From assembly GCA_003339415.1 (NCBI GenBank), contig PDHQ01000284.1:1-43844 (forward strand): a stretch of 43,844 nt of DNA. The letters run 5' to 3'. The stretch is from Ophiocordyceps camponoti-saundersi (nom. inval.). Its lineage: Eukaryota > Ascomycota > Sordariomycetes > Hypocreales > Ophiocordycipitaceae. A program made the position numbers and the translations under genes. The notes under the pieces are model-generated. The model made no database searches, was not told where the DNA came from, and saw only the letters and a program-made list of their open reading frames with translations. This document shows, piece by piece, positions 1 through 14,182 of this stretch. How positions within the stretch are numbered: position 1 is the stretch's first letter; every line of letters starts with the position of its first letter.

Positions 1-990
<990 letters not shown>

Positions 991-1205
991 AAAAGTTTTA
1001 TTTATATATAAATTTTTCTTCTTACTTTATTATTATATATTTATAATAACTTATAATTATTTTATTTTAATATTTAATTATTTAAAATAAAAAAATAATA
1101 ATAATAAAGTTATAAAATAATTATATATAAAAAATAATTATAAAATTATATAAATATTTTAAAATTATTATAACTTAATATTAAAATTATATAAAAAATA
1201 TATAA

Positions 1206-2220
1206 TTTATTTTTAATTATAATAATAATAATATTTAATATACTAATATACTTTATATAGCTTAGAACTATTTTATATATATTTTAAAAAGAGAAAAAAC
1301 TAAAAAGCTTAAAGTAAAACCCTCCTCTTAAGTATTATTTTAGCTTTAAGTTAGACCCCGCTTATACTTCGTATTTTATATATTTAATAAGTTAAATATT
1401 AATTAGTAATTTAAAAGTTAATATTTCTCCTAAAATAAACTTTATAATAATAAAAGTATATATAAACTAAATCTAATATAAAGTTTATATAGCTTACTTA
1501 TCTTTTTAACTATTATTATTATTATAAATTAAATCTTTATATTTAATTAAAATAGCGTTAATAATTTAATTAATTAAAGCCTTATTAGTATAGCTTAAGA
1601 ATATATAAAAGTTTTAGTATTTTATAATAAACCTTATAATAGCTAATTTTAAAAAAAGGCTAAATTATTATAATAAAGCTATAAATAAGTATAGAGTTAG
1701 AGTTAAAAAAGAAAGTATTATTATATTCGCTTTTTAATATTTCCGCTTTAGCTATTATTAGTTTTTAGTTAGCGCTAAAAAAAGTAATATATATAAAATT
1801 CTAATTTATAAACTTTTAAGGTTAGGTAATATATATATTTTTCGCTTAGTTTTATATTACTTTTATTTTAAAATAAAATTAATTTTACTTTAAATAAAAC
1901 TTTTAATAAAAAAAATAATATAATTCTTTTTTATAAGTTTTAAGATAAGTTAACTCGCTTTTTATATATAAAATAATAAAATATTTATTATATTATAATT
2001 TTATTATATAATATATAATAATATTTTTAAATTAATAATATTTAAAATATTATTAAAATTAAATTTTTAGTATATATAATTTAGCGTTAAAAATCTTTAC
2101 TTATATTATTATATTTTTATTTTAAATTTCGTTTATATTTACTATATTATTAATAATAATTATTAAAAAACTTTATTAAATTTTAAAATAATATCTTTTT
2201 ATATATAATTATATTATTAA
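1206..2220 (+). repeat. Repeat family A, left half (copy A2), RIP-mutated
   Basis: This begins a direct repeat: the motif ATATTTAATATACTAATATA at 1,231 recurs at 2,229, an offset of 998 bases. The two copies stay alignable to about 1,800, where copy A3 is interrupted. After 1,801 the match resumes at 3,416. The last 160 bases also match 12,300-12,456. No open frame survives. Confidence 0.75.
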
Positions 2221-3700
2221 TAATAATAATATTTAATATACTAATATACCTTATATAGCTTAAAACTATCTTATATATATTTTAAAAAAAGGAAAAACTA
2301 AAAAGCTTAAAGTAAAACCCTCCCCTTAAGCGTTACCTTAGCTTTAAGTTAGACCCCGCTTATACCTAATATTTTATATATTTAATAAGTTAGGTATTAA
2401 CTAATAATTTAAAAGTTAATATTTCCCCTAAAGTAAACTCCGCGGTAATAAAAATATACGTAAACTAAGTTTAATATAAAGTTTATATAGCTTACTTATC
2501 CTCTTAGTTATTATTATTATTATAAATTAAATCTTTATATTTAATTAAAGTAGCCTTAATAATTTAATTAATTAAGGCTTTATTAATATAGCTTAGAAAT
2601 ATATAAAAGTTTTATTATTTTATAATTAACCTTATAATAGCTAATTCTAAAAAATAGCTAAACTATTATAATAAAGCTATAAATTAATATAAAGTTAAAG
2701 TTAAAAAAAGAGGTATTATTATATTTACTTTTTAGTATTTCCGCCCTAGCTATTATTAATTTCTAATTAGCGCTAAAGAGAGAAAAGGGGCAGTATATAT
2801 AAAATTCTTAATACGGGACGTGTAACAACACCTTTACAAATCGCCTAACCTCTTATAATATTTCCCTAGGATTTCCTAGGATTTCCCGCTTTAGGATTTT
2901 ACTCGGATTTCCCCTAGAAACTTTATTACTTTTACGCTTAGGAAATTACTAAGATTTCCTCTTAAGATTTCTCTATAATAACTCTTAGGATTTTACTAAG
3001 ATTTTTAATAAGATCTAGTATTAAAATATACCTCTAGAAATCTCCGGATTTTACTAGGAAATCCCCGTATATTAGGAAATTACCGCGTACTAGGAAATCT
3101 CTATTTTACTAATATACTCGGAAATTACCGTAAAATCCCCTTAGGTAAATACTTTTAAAATTATATTAGGAAATCTTTTTTAAGCTCCTAGTTATATAAT
3201 TAGCTTAATATTCCTTTAGGTAATAATTTAGATTCTTTTATAATTACTATTTTAATTTTTAAAAGACTCTTACTTATACTTATATCTTTTATAGTAGCTA
3301 TTCTATAATTTTATAATTAGTAGCTAGCCTATCTCCCTTTCCTATATATTATATCTAGTAGCTAGCTTAGTATATACGACTACTAGTAAATTATACGTAT
3401 AAGCGTATATTAACTCTAATTTATAAACTTTTAAGGTTAGGTAATATATATATTTTTTACCTAATCTTATATTACTTTTATTTTAAAATAAAGTTAACTT
3501 TACTTAAAGTAAAATCTCTAATAAAAAAAGTAATAATATAATCTTTTCTTATAAGCTATAAAATAAGCGGACTTACTTTTTATATATAAAGTAGTAAAAT
3601 ATTTACTATATTATAGCTTTATTATATAATATTTAATAATATAATTAAATTAATAATATTTAAAAATATTATTAAAGTTAGACTTTTAATATATATAATT
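2221..3700 (+). repeat. Repeat family A, left half (copy A3), split by a 603-bp insertion
   Basis: The copy occupies 2,221-2,808 and resumes at 3,412-3,700 after an insertion. It is less mutated than A2: for example it keeps CCGCGG near 2,440 where A2 has TTTATA. Its reverse complement matches 9,140-10,112 closely, including a shared block GGTAACGCTTAAGGGGAGGG at about 10,008. No function is recognised. Confidence 0.75.
2809..3411. mobile_element. 603-bp insertion with a dense GGATTT/GGAAAT motif cluster
   Basis: Comparison of copy A3 with copy A2 shows extra sequence exactly here. The flanks read AATTCT on the left (2,803-2,808) and AACTCT on the right (3,412-3,417), which fits a 6-bp target duplication with one C-to-T change. 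The first 40 bases keep several TG and CA dinucleotides, so this piece is less RIP-damaged. From about 2,860 to 3,175 some 17 copies of GGATTT, AGATTT or GGAAAT/AGAAAT type motifs occur on both strands, often beside CTAG. There is no coding potential, so it may be a small non-autonomous transposon or a solo LTR. The class is unknown. Confidence 0.6.
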
Positions 3701-6700
3701 TAATATTATTATTATAATTATAATACTCTAAAGGCTATAGAAGTAGCTGCTAGAACCTTAGTAGTAAGTCGAGTAGGAAAAACCCTCCTAAAAGAGGTAA
3801 AACCCCCCGCTATATAGTAAGACCGCGTCTAGCTCGAGGCCGGGCTAGGCGCTCTACGTATATAAAGAAAGTAACCGTTAGTTACGGTAATATTATATAA
3901 TATAAGGAAAGATAAGAAAAAATAGATAAGATAAGGAAAAAATAATAGTAGCGGTAATATATATTACCTATATATGCTAATACGTACCTCCTAGGCTTCT
4001 AAGTATATATTACTTAACTTTTAAGTACGTAGCTATATACCTCCTCTATATATAGTATATATTTAGGTATATACCCCTTTTTTAAGCCTTCCTTATCGGG
4101 AAGCCTTCCTAATTAGGAAATTAGTTTTTATAAATTAGTAACTTAAGGCCCGAGGGTATATAAAAAAGGGGGGGGTCGCTTTTATTAATATAAGCGGGCT
4201 ATCGTTATTTTATTATTTTTTAGTAATTTTAACTATATAAGTAATCCTTAGCGCGTATAATTAGTCTATAGCTAACTTATACCGGAGTAAAATACTTACT
4301 AAACTTAACTTTCCTTAAGCGGTATCTTATATAAGGTATATTAATACGCTTATTAGCTTTAAAAACCTTTATTAAGTATAAAAAAGTAAGTACTTAGCCT
4401 TAGTATATATCTATATCTACTAATAACTAAGGTAAACTATCTAAGCGCGGCTTATATTAAATATACGAATAATCGTACTAAGTATTAGCTAATTAATAAT
4501 TCCGCTATAGCTAAAGCTATTCGCGCTATAGTTAAAGTTACTTATTAGCTAAGCTTTAATTATAATACTTAAATAATAAGTAATATTAAAGTTATATTAA
4601 GTTTATAATAAATCTTATATTAATAAATATAATAAAAAAATATAATTTAGTATATTAAAAAAATATACGCTATTACGCGTTATAATAATATTCGCACTAA
4701 TTAAGTTATATAAGTAGCTACTAGCTATATACCGCTTTAAAGCTTATAGCCTCCCGCTATTAGAAAAGACCTTATTATTAAAATAATTAAAAGTTTAACT
4801 AGCGCTAACTAACTTATTATTACTATATTAGCTTAAATATAAAAATAGCGTATTTTTTATATATAAGTAATTAACTTTTTTAAGTAATTAACTAAGGAGC
4901 TACGCTATATCCGCTACGCTATTAAGAATAAGGCGCGCTTATAAAGGAGCCTTTTTTCTATTAATTATCCTCTTATTTTTTATACTCCGCCTCCTATTCT
5001 TAGTTTTACTTCCGCCTTAATACTTATTAAGTCTAAGTTTAAATTAGAGGCTAATAAGCTTAGTAAGCTTAAAATTATTCTTACCTTAAGTGTTAAAGTT
5101 ACCCCCGCCGCTAAGGAGGATATTATTAGCGCTTATATTATAACCGCGCCGCCTTTTTATAAGGAGATTTCTAATCTTATTTAAAATAGTTTAGTTAATA
5201 ATATATTTAGTAATAAAAACTTTATAATACTAATTAGTAATTATATTATATTTAGTAAGGAGGAGGAGTTATTAATAGAGAAAGAGTAAGTAGCTTTAAT
5301 TTACGCTTATAATTATAATTAAAGTTAAGGCTATAATCGAGGCCGCGGCTATAGTAAGCGCGGTTAGTTTTATATTTTACGCGGTTAAGCTAATATTTTA
5401 TATATAGTTAAAATAGTTTAGCTTTAAGGCTAAGTAAATAGTTAGTAAGATAAATAATAAAATTATCGCTATAAAGTAGTTTTTATATATTTATTATAAA
5501 GCTAAAGGCCTTATCTCCTTTATTTATTTTATTTTCGTAAAGTAATATTATAAGGTTAAATTAGCGTAGTTATTTAAGTAAAAAAAACTAATATATAAGT
5601 TTAGCTATAAATTAAAAATTATTAAGCGTTTTAGTAAAATTATACTAATCTTATATTAGTCGCTAGTTAGCGTTAAGGAGTAGCTTATTTTTATAAATAA
5701 AAGTATAGTTAAGAAAGATATATAATATTATCTTATCGCTATTATTATAAAGGTAGCGTTTAGAAATTACCTTAAAGACTTTATAAGCTTAAAGAAAGGA
5801 ATTAAGTTTAATATATTTAATTTAAAGTTATATAAATATTATATTAATAAACTTAGAAAGTCCTTTATAAATATATAAAGTAATCTTAGCTTTAAGCTAT
5901 AATAGTTTATTAATAAAGTAGCTATAAAACTACTTATATTTCTTAAGCTTACTTTCTTAAGAATATTATTAGAGAAGCTACTCTTTTTAAAATCTAATAT
6001 CGAAATCGCGTTATATATATCTAGCTTCTAGTTTAGGTCTAGTTTATATTTTATAGAATTCCTCTAAATCTTATAATACTTAATATCTCTATTAATAGGG
6101 GCGCCCTTTACGCTTATATCTTACTTACTTAGCGGCCTTTTTTACCGTAATATAGATAAGGTTTATTATATTTATATATTAAAAATAATAGTAAATATAA
6201 GCTATCTAATAAGTAAAGTATAAGTTAAGGGGGGGGATAAATACCTTTACTTTAATATAGTAAAAAAAGGTAGCCTTATAAGCTTTAATAATAACTCTTA
6301 AATATTTAAATTATTTTATAGCTAACGCTTTTATAATAAAGCTATATAATTTCCCCCTTAGTTATATAAGCGGGGCGAACTAAAATATACTAAATATAAT
6401 TACTAATTTAATAGCTTTAATATATACTTCCCTTACTTTTAATAAAGTATAACTTTATATTAATATAATAATCCTAGTAAGGGCTAAGTATTAGCGTTTA
6501 AGTTTAGTAGTAAGTTTTAAAAAGTAAGATTTTTATTAAAATTTATAATATAGCTAAACCCCTAAAAATCTCGCCTTTTACGTAAGCTATACTATCTTTA
6601 TATTAAGCTAAAGCTAAGTTATATTTACTTTCCTAGCTTTCGTAAAATATATTAACTTACTTTTAGCTAGCTAAAAAGTTATTTTATATTTAAAAGCTTA

Positions 6701-8270
6701 TTATTCGTAAATTCGCTACGCCCGCTTAAGTTAGAGGAGTACCTAAGCTTTATTATATTCGATATTAAGTATATTAATATTATTAGTAAAGCTTATTATA
6801 AGTAGTCCGGTTACTAAGTTTAGATATTAATATAATAAGGATATATATAATAAGAAAAAGATTAATAATATAAGGGATTTTTAAGGAACCCCTTATTAAA
6901 TTAGGAAAATATTACTAAGCTTATAGTTAAACTTAAATTATAAGGTTTTAGCGGTAAGATAAGAATAAATAAATATTATAACTTATTTAGGAAAGCTTAA
7001 GTAATTAAGAATAATTATTAGCTTATTATAAGAAATATAGTTAAAAGCTTTAGTAAAGTTTAGTAAAAAGAGTAAAGCGGTGCTACCTTAGTTTTAGATA
7101 ATTTTAATAATTTTAGTAAATATAAAAACTACGGTATTAGTAAAGTATTATAGCTTATTACCTATTTAGCTATTTAGGAGGATATTAGCTATTTCCGCTA
7201 TAGATATTATTTTCCTAGTAATAATTATTTCTAGAACTTTCCTTATTATATTAAGGAGCGAAATTAGCTTATATTTACCTAAAGTATAATATATAGTTAG
7301 TAATTTACTTACCTTATAGATAATTATAATATTAGAGGTTTTAAATTATAACGGAAAATAGCTATTATTAATATAACCTTAGAAGATTTTTTAGAAAACT
7401 TAGATAAGGGGGGGTTTATATTTTTTTAAAAACCTAACTAAGATCTTATTAAAGCTAGCAGACTTCTATAAAATAATTAAGAAAAAGGTAAAGTAAATAT
7501 TATTAGTAATAATCGAATATTTAATATAAAAAAAAGGGAAAAGTTTATTTAAGGTAAAAAGAAGGGCTAAGGCGGTAAGAGTAAGGAAGAATTACTAGCT
7601 AAGTAAAATTACTTTATCTAAGAAAGTAAATATTAAGTTTAAGTTAGGGCTTTTCTATAGCGTTAGTATATATATAAGCTTTAGCGAGGCTTAGCTTCGG
7701 AGCTAAGCTTAATATTTTATTATTTAAAATACTATTAAGTTTATTAAGATATTATCGAAGAAATTACGCTAGGCGCTATAATAAGCTACGCTAATCGCGG
7801 ACTTTTACGCTTTTATTATTTCCTAATAATCTTACTAATAAAAGTTAGTAAAATTAGCTTTTTAATATTTTTAAGCCCGCTTAGCGGCCGCTATAATAGC
7901 CGCTATTACCTAATTTTACTAGTTTTATATTATAAGGTATATATAAATATATAATAATATTATAATCTTTACTATTATTTCTAGCTATTTATATAGTAAA
8001 ATAACTATTTTTTCTAAGTTTTTAAATATAAAAGTATAATATAGTTTAAGCTTAAGTTAATTCTATACTTTAATAGTAAATATATCTAAGTAAAAAAAAT
8101 ACTAAATCTTAGTTAATATAATATTAAAATAGAGGTTAGTATTTATATAGATAACTTATAAAATATAATTAAAGCTAATAAGGTTAAGGTTATTTCCTTA
8201 ATATATTACTTAATAATTTAACGTAGCTTAAGCTAAGTTAATAATATTAGTTTAACTTAAAACTTTTATA
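3701..8270 (+). pseudogene. RIP-destroyed coding relic of an unidentified mobile element
   Basis: No ATG and no long frame survives, but parts read as protein on the plus strand once stops that RIP can create (TAA/TAG from CAA, CAG, TGG) are discounted. At about 4,960-5,290 there is a roughly 100-codon stretch rich in Pro, Ser and Lys with only one stop. It is followed at about 5,330-5,372 by codons for an Arg/Gly-rich run (GYNRGRGYSKRG), as in nucleic-acid-binding Gag-like proteins. A second coherent stretch lies at about 7,080-7,430. Bases 3,720-4,140 are a GC-richer leader with AAGCCTTCC inverted repeats near 4,085-4,110, possibly an LTR or 5' end. I could not find a reverse transcriptase or transposase motif. 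The segment lies between a plus copy (A3) and a minus copy (A4) of repeat A. Confidence 0.5.
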
Positions 8271-8271
8271 T

Positions 8272-10112
8272 ATTTTACGGATCCCGCGCTTATAGTAACG
8301 CGGATACGAATTACTTATTCTTATATTATAAACGGACTTCGCTCTTTCCGTTACCTTATAGTAATAGCCTTAAGCTACGCCCGGAGCGACTCCGGGGGGG
8401 AGGGTAACGCTATATAAGTTAATTATAACTACGAAAATTTTTTACTTAGAATATAGCTTTACTTTAAATCGTAATAAACTTAAACTTAAAAGTTTACTAT
8501 ACTTTTTACCTTATTAAAAGCTAAGGTAAGTATTAGTAAGATTATTTTAGGGGACGCCTTAATCTTTATATAAGTAATTATTAAATAAGTAGCGGAGTCT
8601 AAAAAAGTCTAGGGAGGCGCCCCCCTTACTCTAACTTTATTAATTAATAATATTTCTTTAGCTATTACGGCCGCGGTTTCCTTTTTTTTTTATAGCTCCG
8701 GGGGGAGCGGAACTCCTTCGATATAAGCTATAATTATAGCTAAAGCGCTAAAGAAAATTATTAAAAAATAGGTTCTTAAGTAATATAAGTATTAGCTTAT
8801 AATTTACTTTAATTTTATTATTATTTTATTTTAAATTTAAAGCTTTAAAATAATTATAATAAATATTAATTATAAACTTTATAAGTAAAGCTAAGCCCTT
8901 ATAATAAGGAAATTACCTAGCGGTAATATTATAGTAATATTTTAAAATATTATTTATAAGCTTTAGTTTAATTTAAGGTAGCTTTATATTATTTTTAGAG
9001 AAAAAGTACGCTTAACTAGCGGAGGTTATATTTTTATTATAAAAAGGGTATTAATATAAGCTTTATAATAAGGCGGTAAGGAAGCTTTTTAAAAAAAAAT
9101 TAAGTTATTAAATAAGGTTTTAATAATATAATTATATATAAAAAAATATTATTTAAGAATTTAGCGGAGTTCCCTTATAGTTATTATTAATAGCGTAATA
9201 GATATAAACTAGATTTATAATAAAAGTATAATAATATAAGTAAAGATTTTTAATATAAAACCTTATAAGCTAAAAGTTTAACTTTAGTAATATTTTAAGT
9301 ATTACTAGCTTAAATATATTACTAAATATTATATAGTAAAGCTATAATATAGCTAATACTCCGCCTCTCCGTACGCGGAGGGTAAGTTAGCTTACTTTAT
9401 AGCGTATAGAAAAAAACTATATTATTACTTTTTTTATTAAGAGACTTACTTTAAGTAAAGTTAATTTTACCTTAAAATAAGAGTAGCGTAGGACTAAGCG
9501 AAGAATATTTATATTTTCTAATTTTAGAGATTTATAAATCGGAACTCTATATATACCGCCCCTCCTCCCCCTTTAGCGCTAACTAGAATTTAATAATAGC
9601 TAGGGCGGAAACGCTAGAGAGCGAATATAATAACTCCGCCTCTAACCCCTTTTTTAAATTTATCTATAGCTCCGCTATAATAATTAAGCTACCTTTTAAA
9701 ACTAGCTATTATAAGATCTATTATAAGCTAATAAAACCTTTATATATTCCTTAATCGCGTTAATAAAGCCTTAATTAAATAAATTATTTAAAATATTATA
9801 ATTAAGCGCGGAGATTCGGTTTATAATAATAATAATATTTAGGAAAATAAATAGCTATACGGACTCTATACCGAACTTAAACTACGCGTACTCTTACTAC
9901 CGCGGACTCCGCTTCGAAAGAAATATTAGCTTCCTAATTACTTATTATTACTAGACCTATCTAAGGTATAAAATACTAGGTGCGGACCTAGTCTAGCCCT
10001 AAGCTAAGGTAACGCTTAAGGGGAGGGTTTTACTCCGAGTTCTCCGGTTTTTCCTACTCTTAGAATATATATAGGATAGTTCTAAGCTATATTAGGCATA
10101 TTAGCATATAAA
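8272..10112 (-). repeat. Repeat family A, longest copy (A4), reverse orientation
   Basis: This is the fullest copy of family A, about 1.84 kb. The right half is at 8,272-9,130 and the left half at 9,140-10,112, both in reverse complement. It is also the least mutated copy, keeping GC-rich blocks such as CCGGAGCGACTCCGGGGGGG near 8,380 that the others have lost. TG and CA are still almost absent, so RIP has acted here as well. I see no convincing frame on either strand. Confidence 0.75.
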
Positions 10113-12299
10113 TATTATTATTAATAATATTAGTTTATTTATTATATATTTCCTAAGTAATTTCGCTTAAAAGTGTAATAAGTTTAAGATAAAAGCTAGT
10201 TATAAGATTAAGGAAGTTAGCTACTTTAAAAAAAAACCTTTTATAATAATCTTATAAAGGGTAATAAAGGTTAAAATCGCTATATAAAAAAGTAGCTATT
10301 AAGGTTAAGTTAAGGTAAAGAAAGTTATATTATAAAAAAAAGCTAGATTAAATTACTAATAAAAGTAAGTAAATAAATATAATTTATAATAAGGGTATAA
10401 TATAAAAAAAAATAAAAGCTATATTAGGTATAATAAAAAGTATTTAAAAAAAGGAGTTTAGTTATTTATAAATATAAAAAATTACTTAATTATTAAAGTT
10501 TATAAGTTTATATAATAAAATACTAGGAAGTAAAAAGTATCCGAATTAGTTATATTATAGTTTTTATAAATAAAGAAAATTATAGCTAATAAAGCTATAA
10601 AACGCGGTATAAATAAAATAGTTACGCTTTTATATATTCTAAAAAAAAGTTTTAATCTTTATTAGAAGTAAGGGAGGTAAAGGTTTATAATTATATTAAG
10701 GTAAAGGAGGGGGCGGAAGGAGGGGTAAAGGAGGGGGTAGAGGAGGGTATAATAAAGGGGGAAGGGGTAGGAGGGGGAGGATAGGTTCCTTAAGCTCTGC
10801 TGCTACCTTATCTACTATAAGGTCCGGGGGTAGCGCCGCTCCCGCCTCGGCCCCTTTTTAGTGCCGGGGTAAGCTTATTATTTATATTAAAGCGAAGTAT
10901 AGCTTATAACTATATAAAGGCTACGCGTAACTATTTCTAAGATTAGATTTTAGTAAAGCTATTACTAGTTTAAAATTAAGTTAGCTAGGAGTAATCTTAA
11001 AACTTATAAGGTTAGTATATATAGTTATTATATATTTAATCTTAGTATATTTTTACGGTAAGGTAATTTCGGAATTATAAGATATAGTTCCCCTTATATA
11101 AGATATAGTTTTTAATATTAGTTTTAATAAGGGCTAAATATACGCTCTCTTTTTCTAAGTATATTATAGCTATATATATTTTATAATATAATTACTCTTA
11201 GTAGTATTTTACTATATACTTATATTAATAATATTAGTAATATTATTAAGGTTATATTATATTATTATAAACTTTTATATAAGAGATTTCTATATTTATA
11301 ACTAGGCTATTTTATATAAGTTTATTAGCGTTTATTATATTAGTAATTCCTAAGATAATATAAGTATACGTAGCTCTCTTATTATAAGGCTAAAATACTT
11401 AAACTTAGGCGATATTAACCTTATTATATTTCTTAATTTATTATAAGAGTATATCTTAGTTATTATAAGCGGCCTCTACTTATATTCCCTTCGCTATAAT
11501 AAAAAAGGGTTTCTAGCTACGAACCGCCCCCTTACCGAAGATAATAAGGATCTACTTAACTAAGCTTACTTATCTTTTATATTTTAGATAGAATATAATT
11601 ACTATATTTTTACTAAGGAGTTATTTTATAGCTAATATAGCCTTATATTTTAGTACTATATTCGTAGCTTATATAATTTCTTATAAAGTTAGCTATAAGG
11701 TATTTATATTAATTATAATATTTTTTATAAATATAGTAACTTTTCTATTAGAGTAATTAGGAATAAGTTTAACTATTATATTACTAGTAATAGCTACGGA
11801 AGCTTATAATAGCTAAGTTAAACTAATATCGGGGCTAATAATTTATAAAAGTACTTTTTATATAGCTTAAGTAATTATCTTCTTAATTAACTTAATAATT
11901 TTAAGTAAAAGTTAGGTAATATTTTAGTTTAAGGGGGTTATAAATTTCTTATAAAGTTTAGCTTTAAAAGCTATTATAATATTTTAAGCGTCGGAGAATA
12001 TTACGGTAAGCATTACTATAGCTAGTTTATTATAAGCTTCCTTTATATTACTATTATAAAAGTCCTATACTTACTCCGCTTCTCCTCCTATTCTAACGCT
12101 ATTATTATATTATCCTTAGCTAGATTAGGGGTATTATAGGGACTATCCTAGTCCCTGCGTACCCCTATCTATAATTATAAGCGCGTCGCCTACCCCTTAG
12201 GCCCTAGCCGAAGCCGCCGCGGGCGCTATTAACTCCTTTTTAGTAATAAATATATAGTAAAAAGCGAAAGATTAAGTAATAGGTCCTATCCCGTTTTCG
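10113..12299 (+). pseudogene. RIP-destroyed coding relic with an Arg/Gly-rich tract, unidentified
   Basis: Read on the plus strand in the frame starting at 10,706, the sequence encodes a striking Gly/Arg/Lys tract (GGGGRRGKGGGRGGYNKGG and onward, to about 10,790). The same frame continues for roughly 100 codons interrupted only by stops that RIP can make. A second coherent stretch lies at about 11,470-12,110. RGG-type tracts bind RNA or DNA and are common in Gag-like and some transposase proteins, but I recognise no catalytic motif. The segment sits between A4 (minus) and A5 (plus). It is probably part of a transposon; the class is not determined. Confidence 0.45.
10705..10786 (+). other. G-run cluster (possible G-quadruplex)
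   Basis: Seven runs of three to five or more G occur within about 80 bases of an otherwise AT-rich block, with some loops of only 2-5 bases. The run pattern is explained at least partly by Gly/Arg codons of the relic around it. Any G-quadruplex role is only a possibility. Confidence 0.4.
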
Positions 12300-13314
12300 T
12301 AAAAAGTTATATAATTTAATATTAAAAATCTTTACTTATATTATTATATTTTTATTATAAATTTAGTTTATATTTATTATACTATTAATAATAATTTTTA
12401 AGGAATTTTATTAAATCTTAAAATAATATTTTTTTATATATAATTATATTATTAAAATTTTATCTAATAACTTAATCTTTTTCTAAAAAGCTTTTTTATT
12501 ACTTTATTTTAAAGTTTACGCTAATACTTTTTTTATAATAAAAATATAATTTTCGCTAATTAAATATATTTTTTTTAAAAAAATAATATAAAATTACTTT
12601 AAATTAAACTAAAGCTTATAAATAATATCTTAAAATATTATTATAATATCGCTATTAAGTAATTTCCTTATTATAAAAGCTTAGTTTTACTTATAAAATT
12701 TATAATTAATATTTATTATAATCGCCTTAAGGCTTTAAATTTAAAGTAAAGTAGCGATAAAATTAAAGTAAATTAGAAGCTATCGCTTATATTATTTAAG
12801 AATTTACTTTTCGATAATTTTTTTTAGCGCTTTAGCCGTAATTATAGCTTATATCGGAGAAATTTTACTTTTCTTAAAGCTATAAAGAAAAAGGAAACCG
12901 CGGCTATAATAGCTAAGAAAATATTACTAACTAATAAAGTTAAAGTAAGGGGGGCGCCTTTTTAAACCCTCTTAAACTCCGCTACTTATTTAATAATTAC
13001 TTATATAAAGATAAAAGTATTTCTTAAAATAATCTTACTAAGATTTATTTTAGCTTTTAATAAGGTAATAAATATAGTAAACTTTTAAGTTTAAGATTAT
13101 TATAATTCGAAATAAAGCTATATTATAAGTAAAAAATTTTCGCGGTTATAATTAACTTATATAATATTACCCTCCCCCTTAAAGTTACTTTAAATATAGC
13201 TAGCTATTATTATAAAGTAATAAAGGGAGCGAAGTTTACTAATAATATAAAAATAAAAAGTTTATATTTATATTATTATAAGCGTAAAGTTTATAAAATA
13301 TATAAAAGTTAATA
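12300..13314 (+). repeat. Repeat family A copy A5 (end of left half plus whole right half)
   Basis: Bases 12,300-12,456 match the last 160 bases of A2 (about 2,060-2,220). Bases 12,457-13,314 match A1 and A6. This copy shows that left and right halves of family A are normally joined. It is moderately RIP-mutated, with GC-richer islands such as GGGGGGCGCC near 12,950. Confidence 0.75.
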
Positions 13315-14182
13315 ATTATATTATTAGAATTTTATTTAATAACTTAATCTTTTTCTAAAAAGCTTTCTTATTATTTTATTATAAAGCTTATATTAATATT
13401 TTTTTATAATAAAAGTATAACTTTTATTAATTAAGTATACTTTTTTTTAAAAATAATATAAAGCTATTTTAAATTAAACTAAAGCTTATAAATAATATTT
13501 TAAAATATTATTATAATATTATTAAGTAATTTTCTTATTATAAAAGCTTAGCTTTACTTATAATATTTATAATTAATATTTATTATAATTACTTTAAAGC
13601 TTTAAATTTAAAATAAAATAATAATAAAATTAAAATAAATTATAAGCTATTACTTATATTATTTAAAAACTTATTTTTTTATAATTTATTTAGCACTTTA
13701 GCTATAATTATAGCTTATATTAAAAAAATTCCGCTCCCCCTAAAGCTATAAAAAAGAAAGGAAATTATAGCTATAATAGCTAAAAAGATATTATTAACTA
13801 ATAAAGTTAAAGTAAAAAAGGCGCCTCCTTAAACCTTTTTAAACTTCGCTATTTATTTAATAATTACCTATATAAAAATAAAAGCGTTTTTTAAAATAAT
13901 CCTATTAATATTTACCTTAGCTTTTAATAAAATAATAAGTATAATAAACCTTTAAGTTTAAAATTATTATAATTTAAAGTAAAGCTATATTTTAAGTAAA
14001 AAATTTTCGCGGTTATAATTAACTTATATAGCGTTACCCTCCCTTTTAAAGTTACTTTAAGCGCGGCTAGCTATTATTATAAAGTAACGGAGAGAGCAGA
14101 GTCTGCTTATAATATAAAAATAAAAAGTTTATATTTATATTACTATAAGCGCGGAGTTTATAAAATATATAAATATTAATTA
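13315..14182 (+). repeat. Repeat family A, right half (copy A6), in tandem with A5
   Basis: This repeats the right half of A5 at an offset of about 872 bases, beginning with ATTTTATTTAATAAC at 13,329 against ATTTTATCTAATAAC at 12,457. It is a direct tandem of the right half only. The end shows AAGCGCGGAGTTTATAAA where A5 has AAGCGTAAAGTTTATAAA. Confidence 0.75.

Noticed and set aside
10705..10786. A G-quadruplex regulatory element as a main finding
   Set aside because: The G runs are largely explained by Gly/Arg codons of the surrounding relic.
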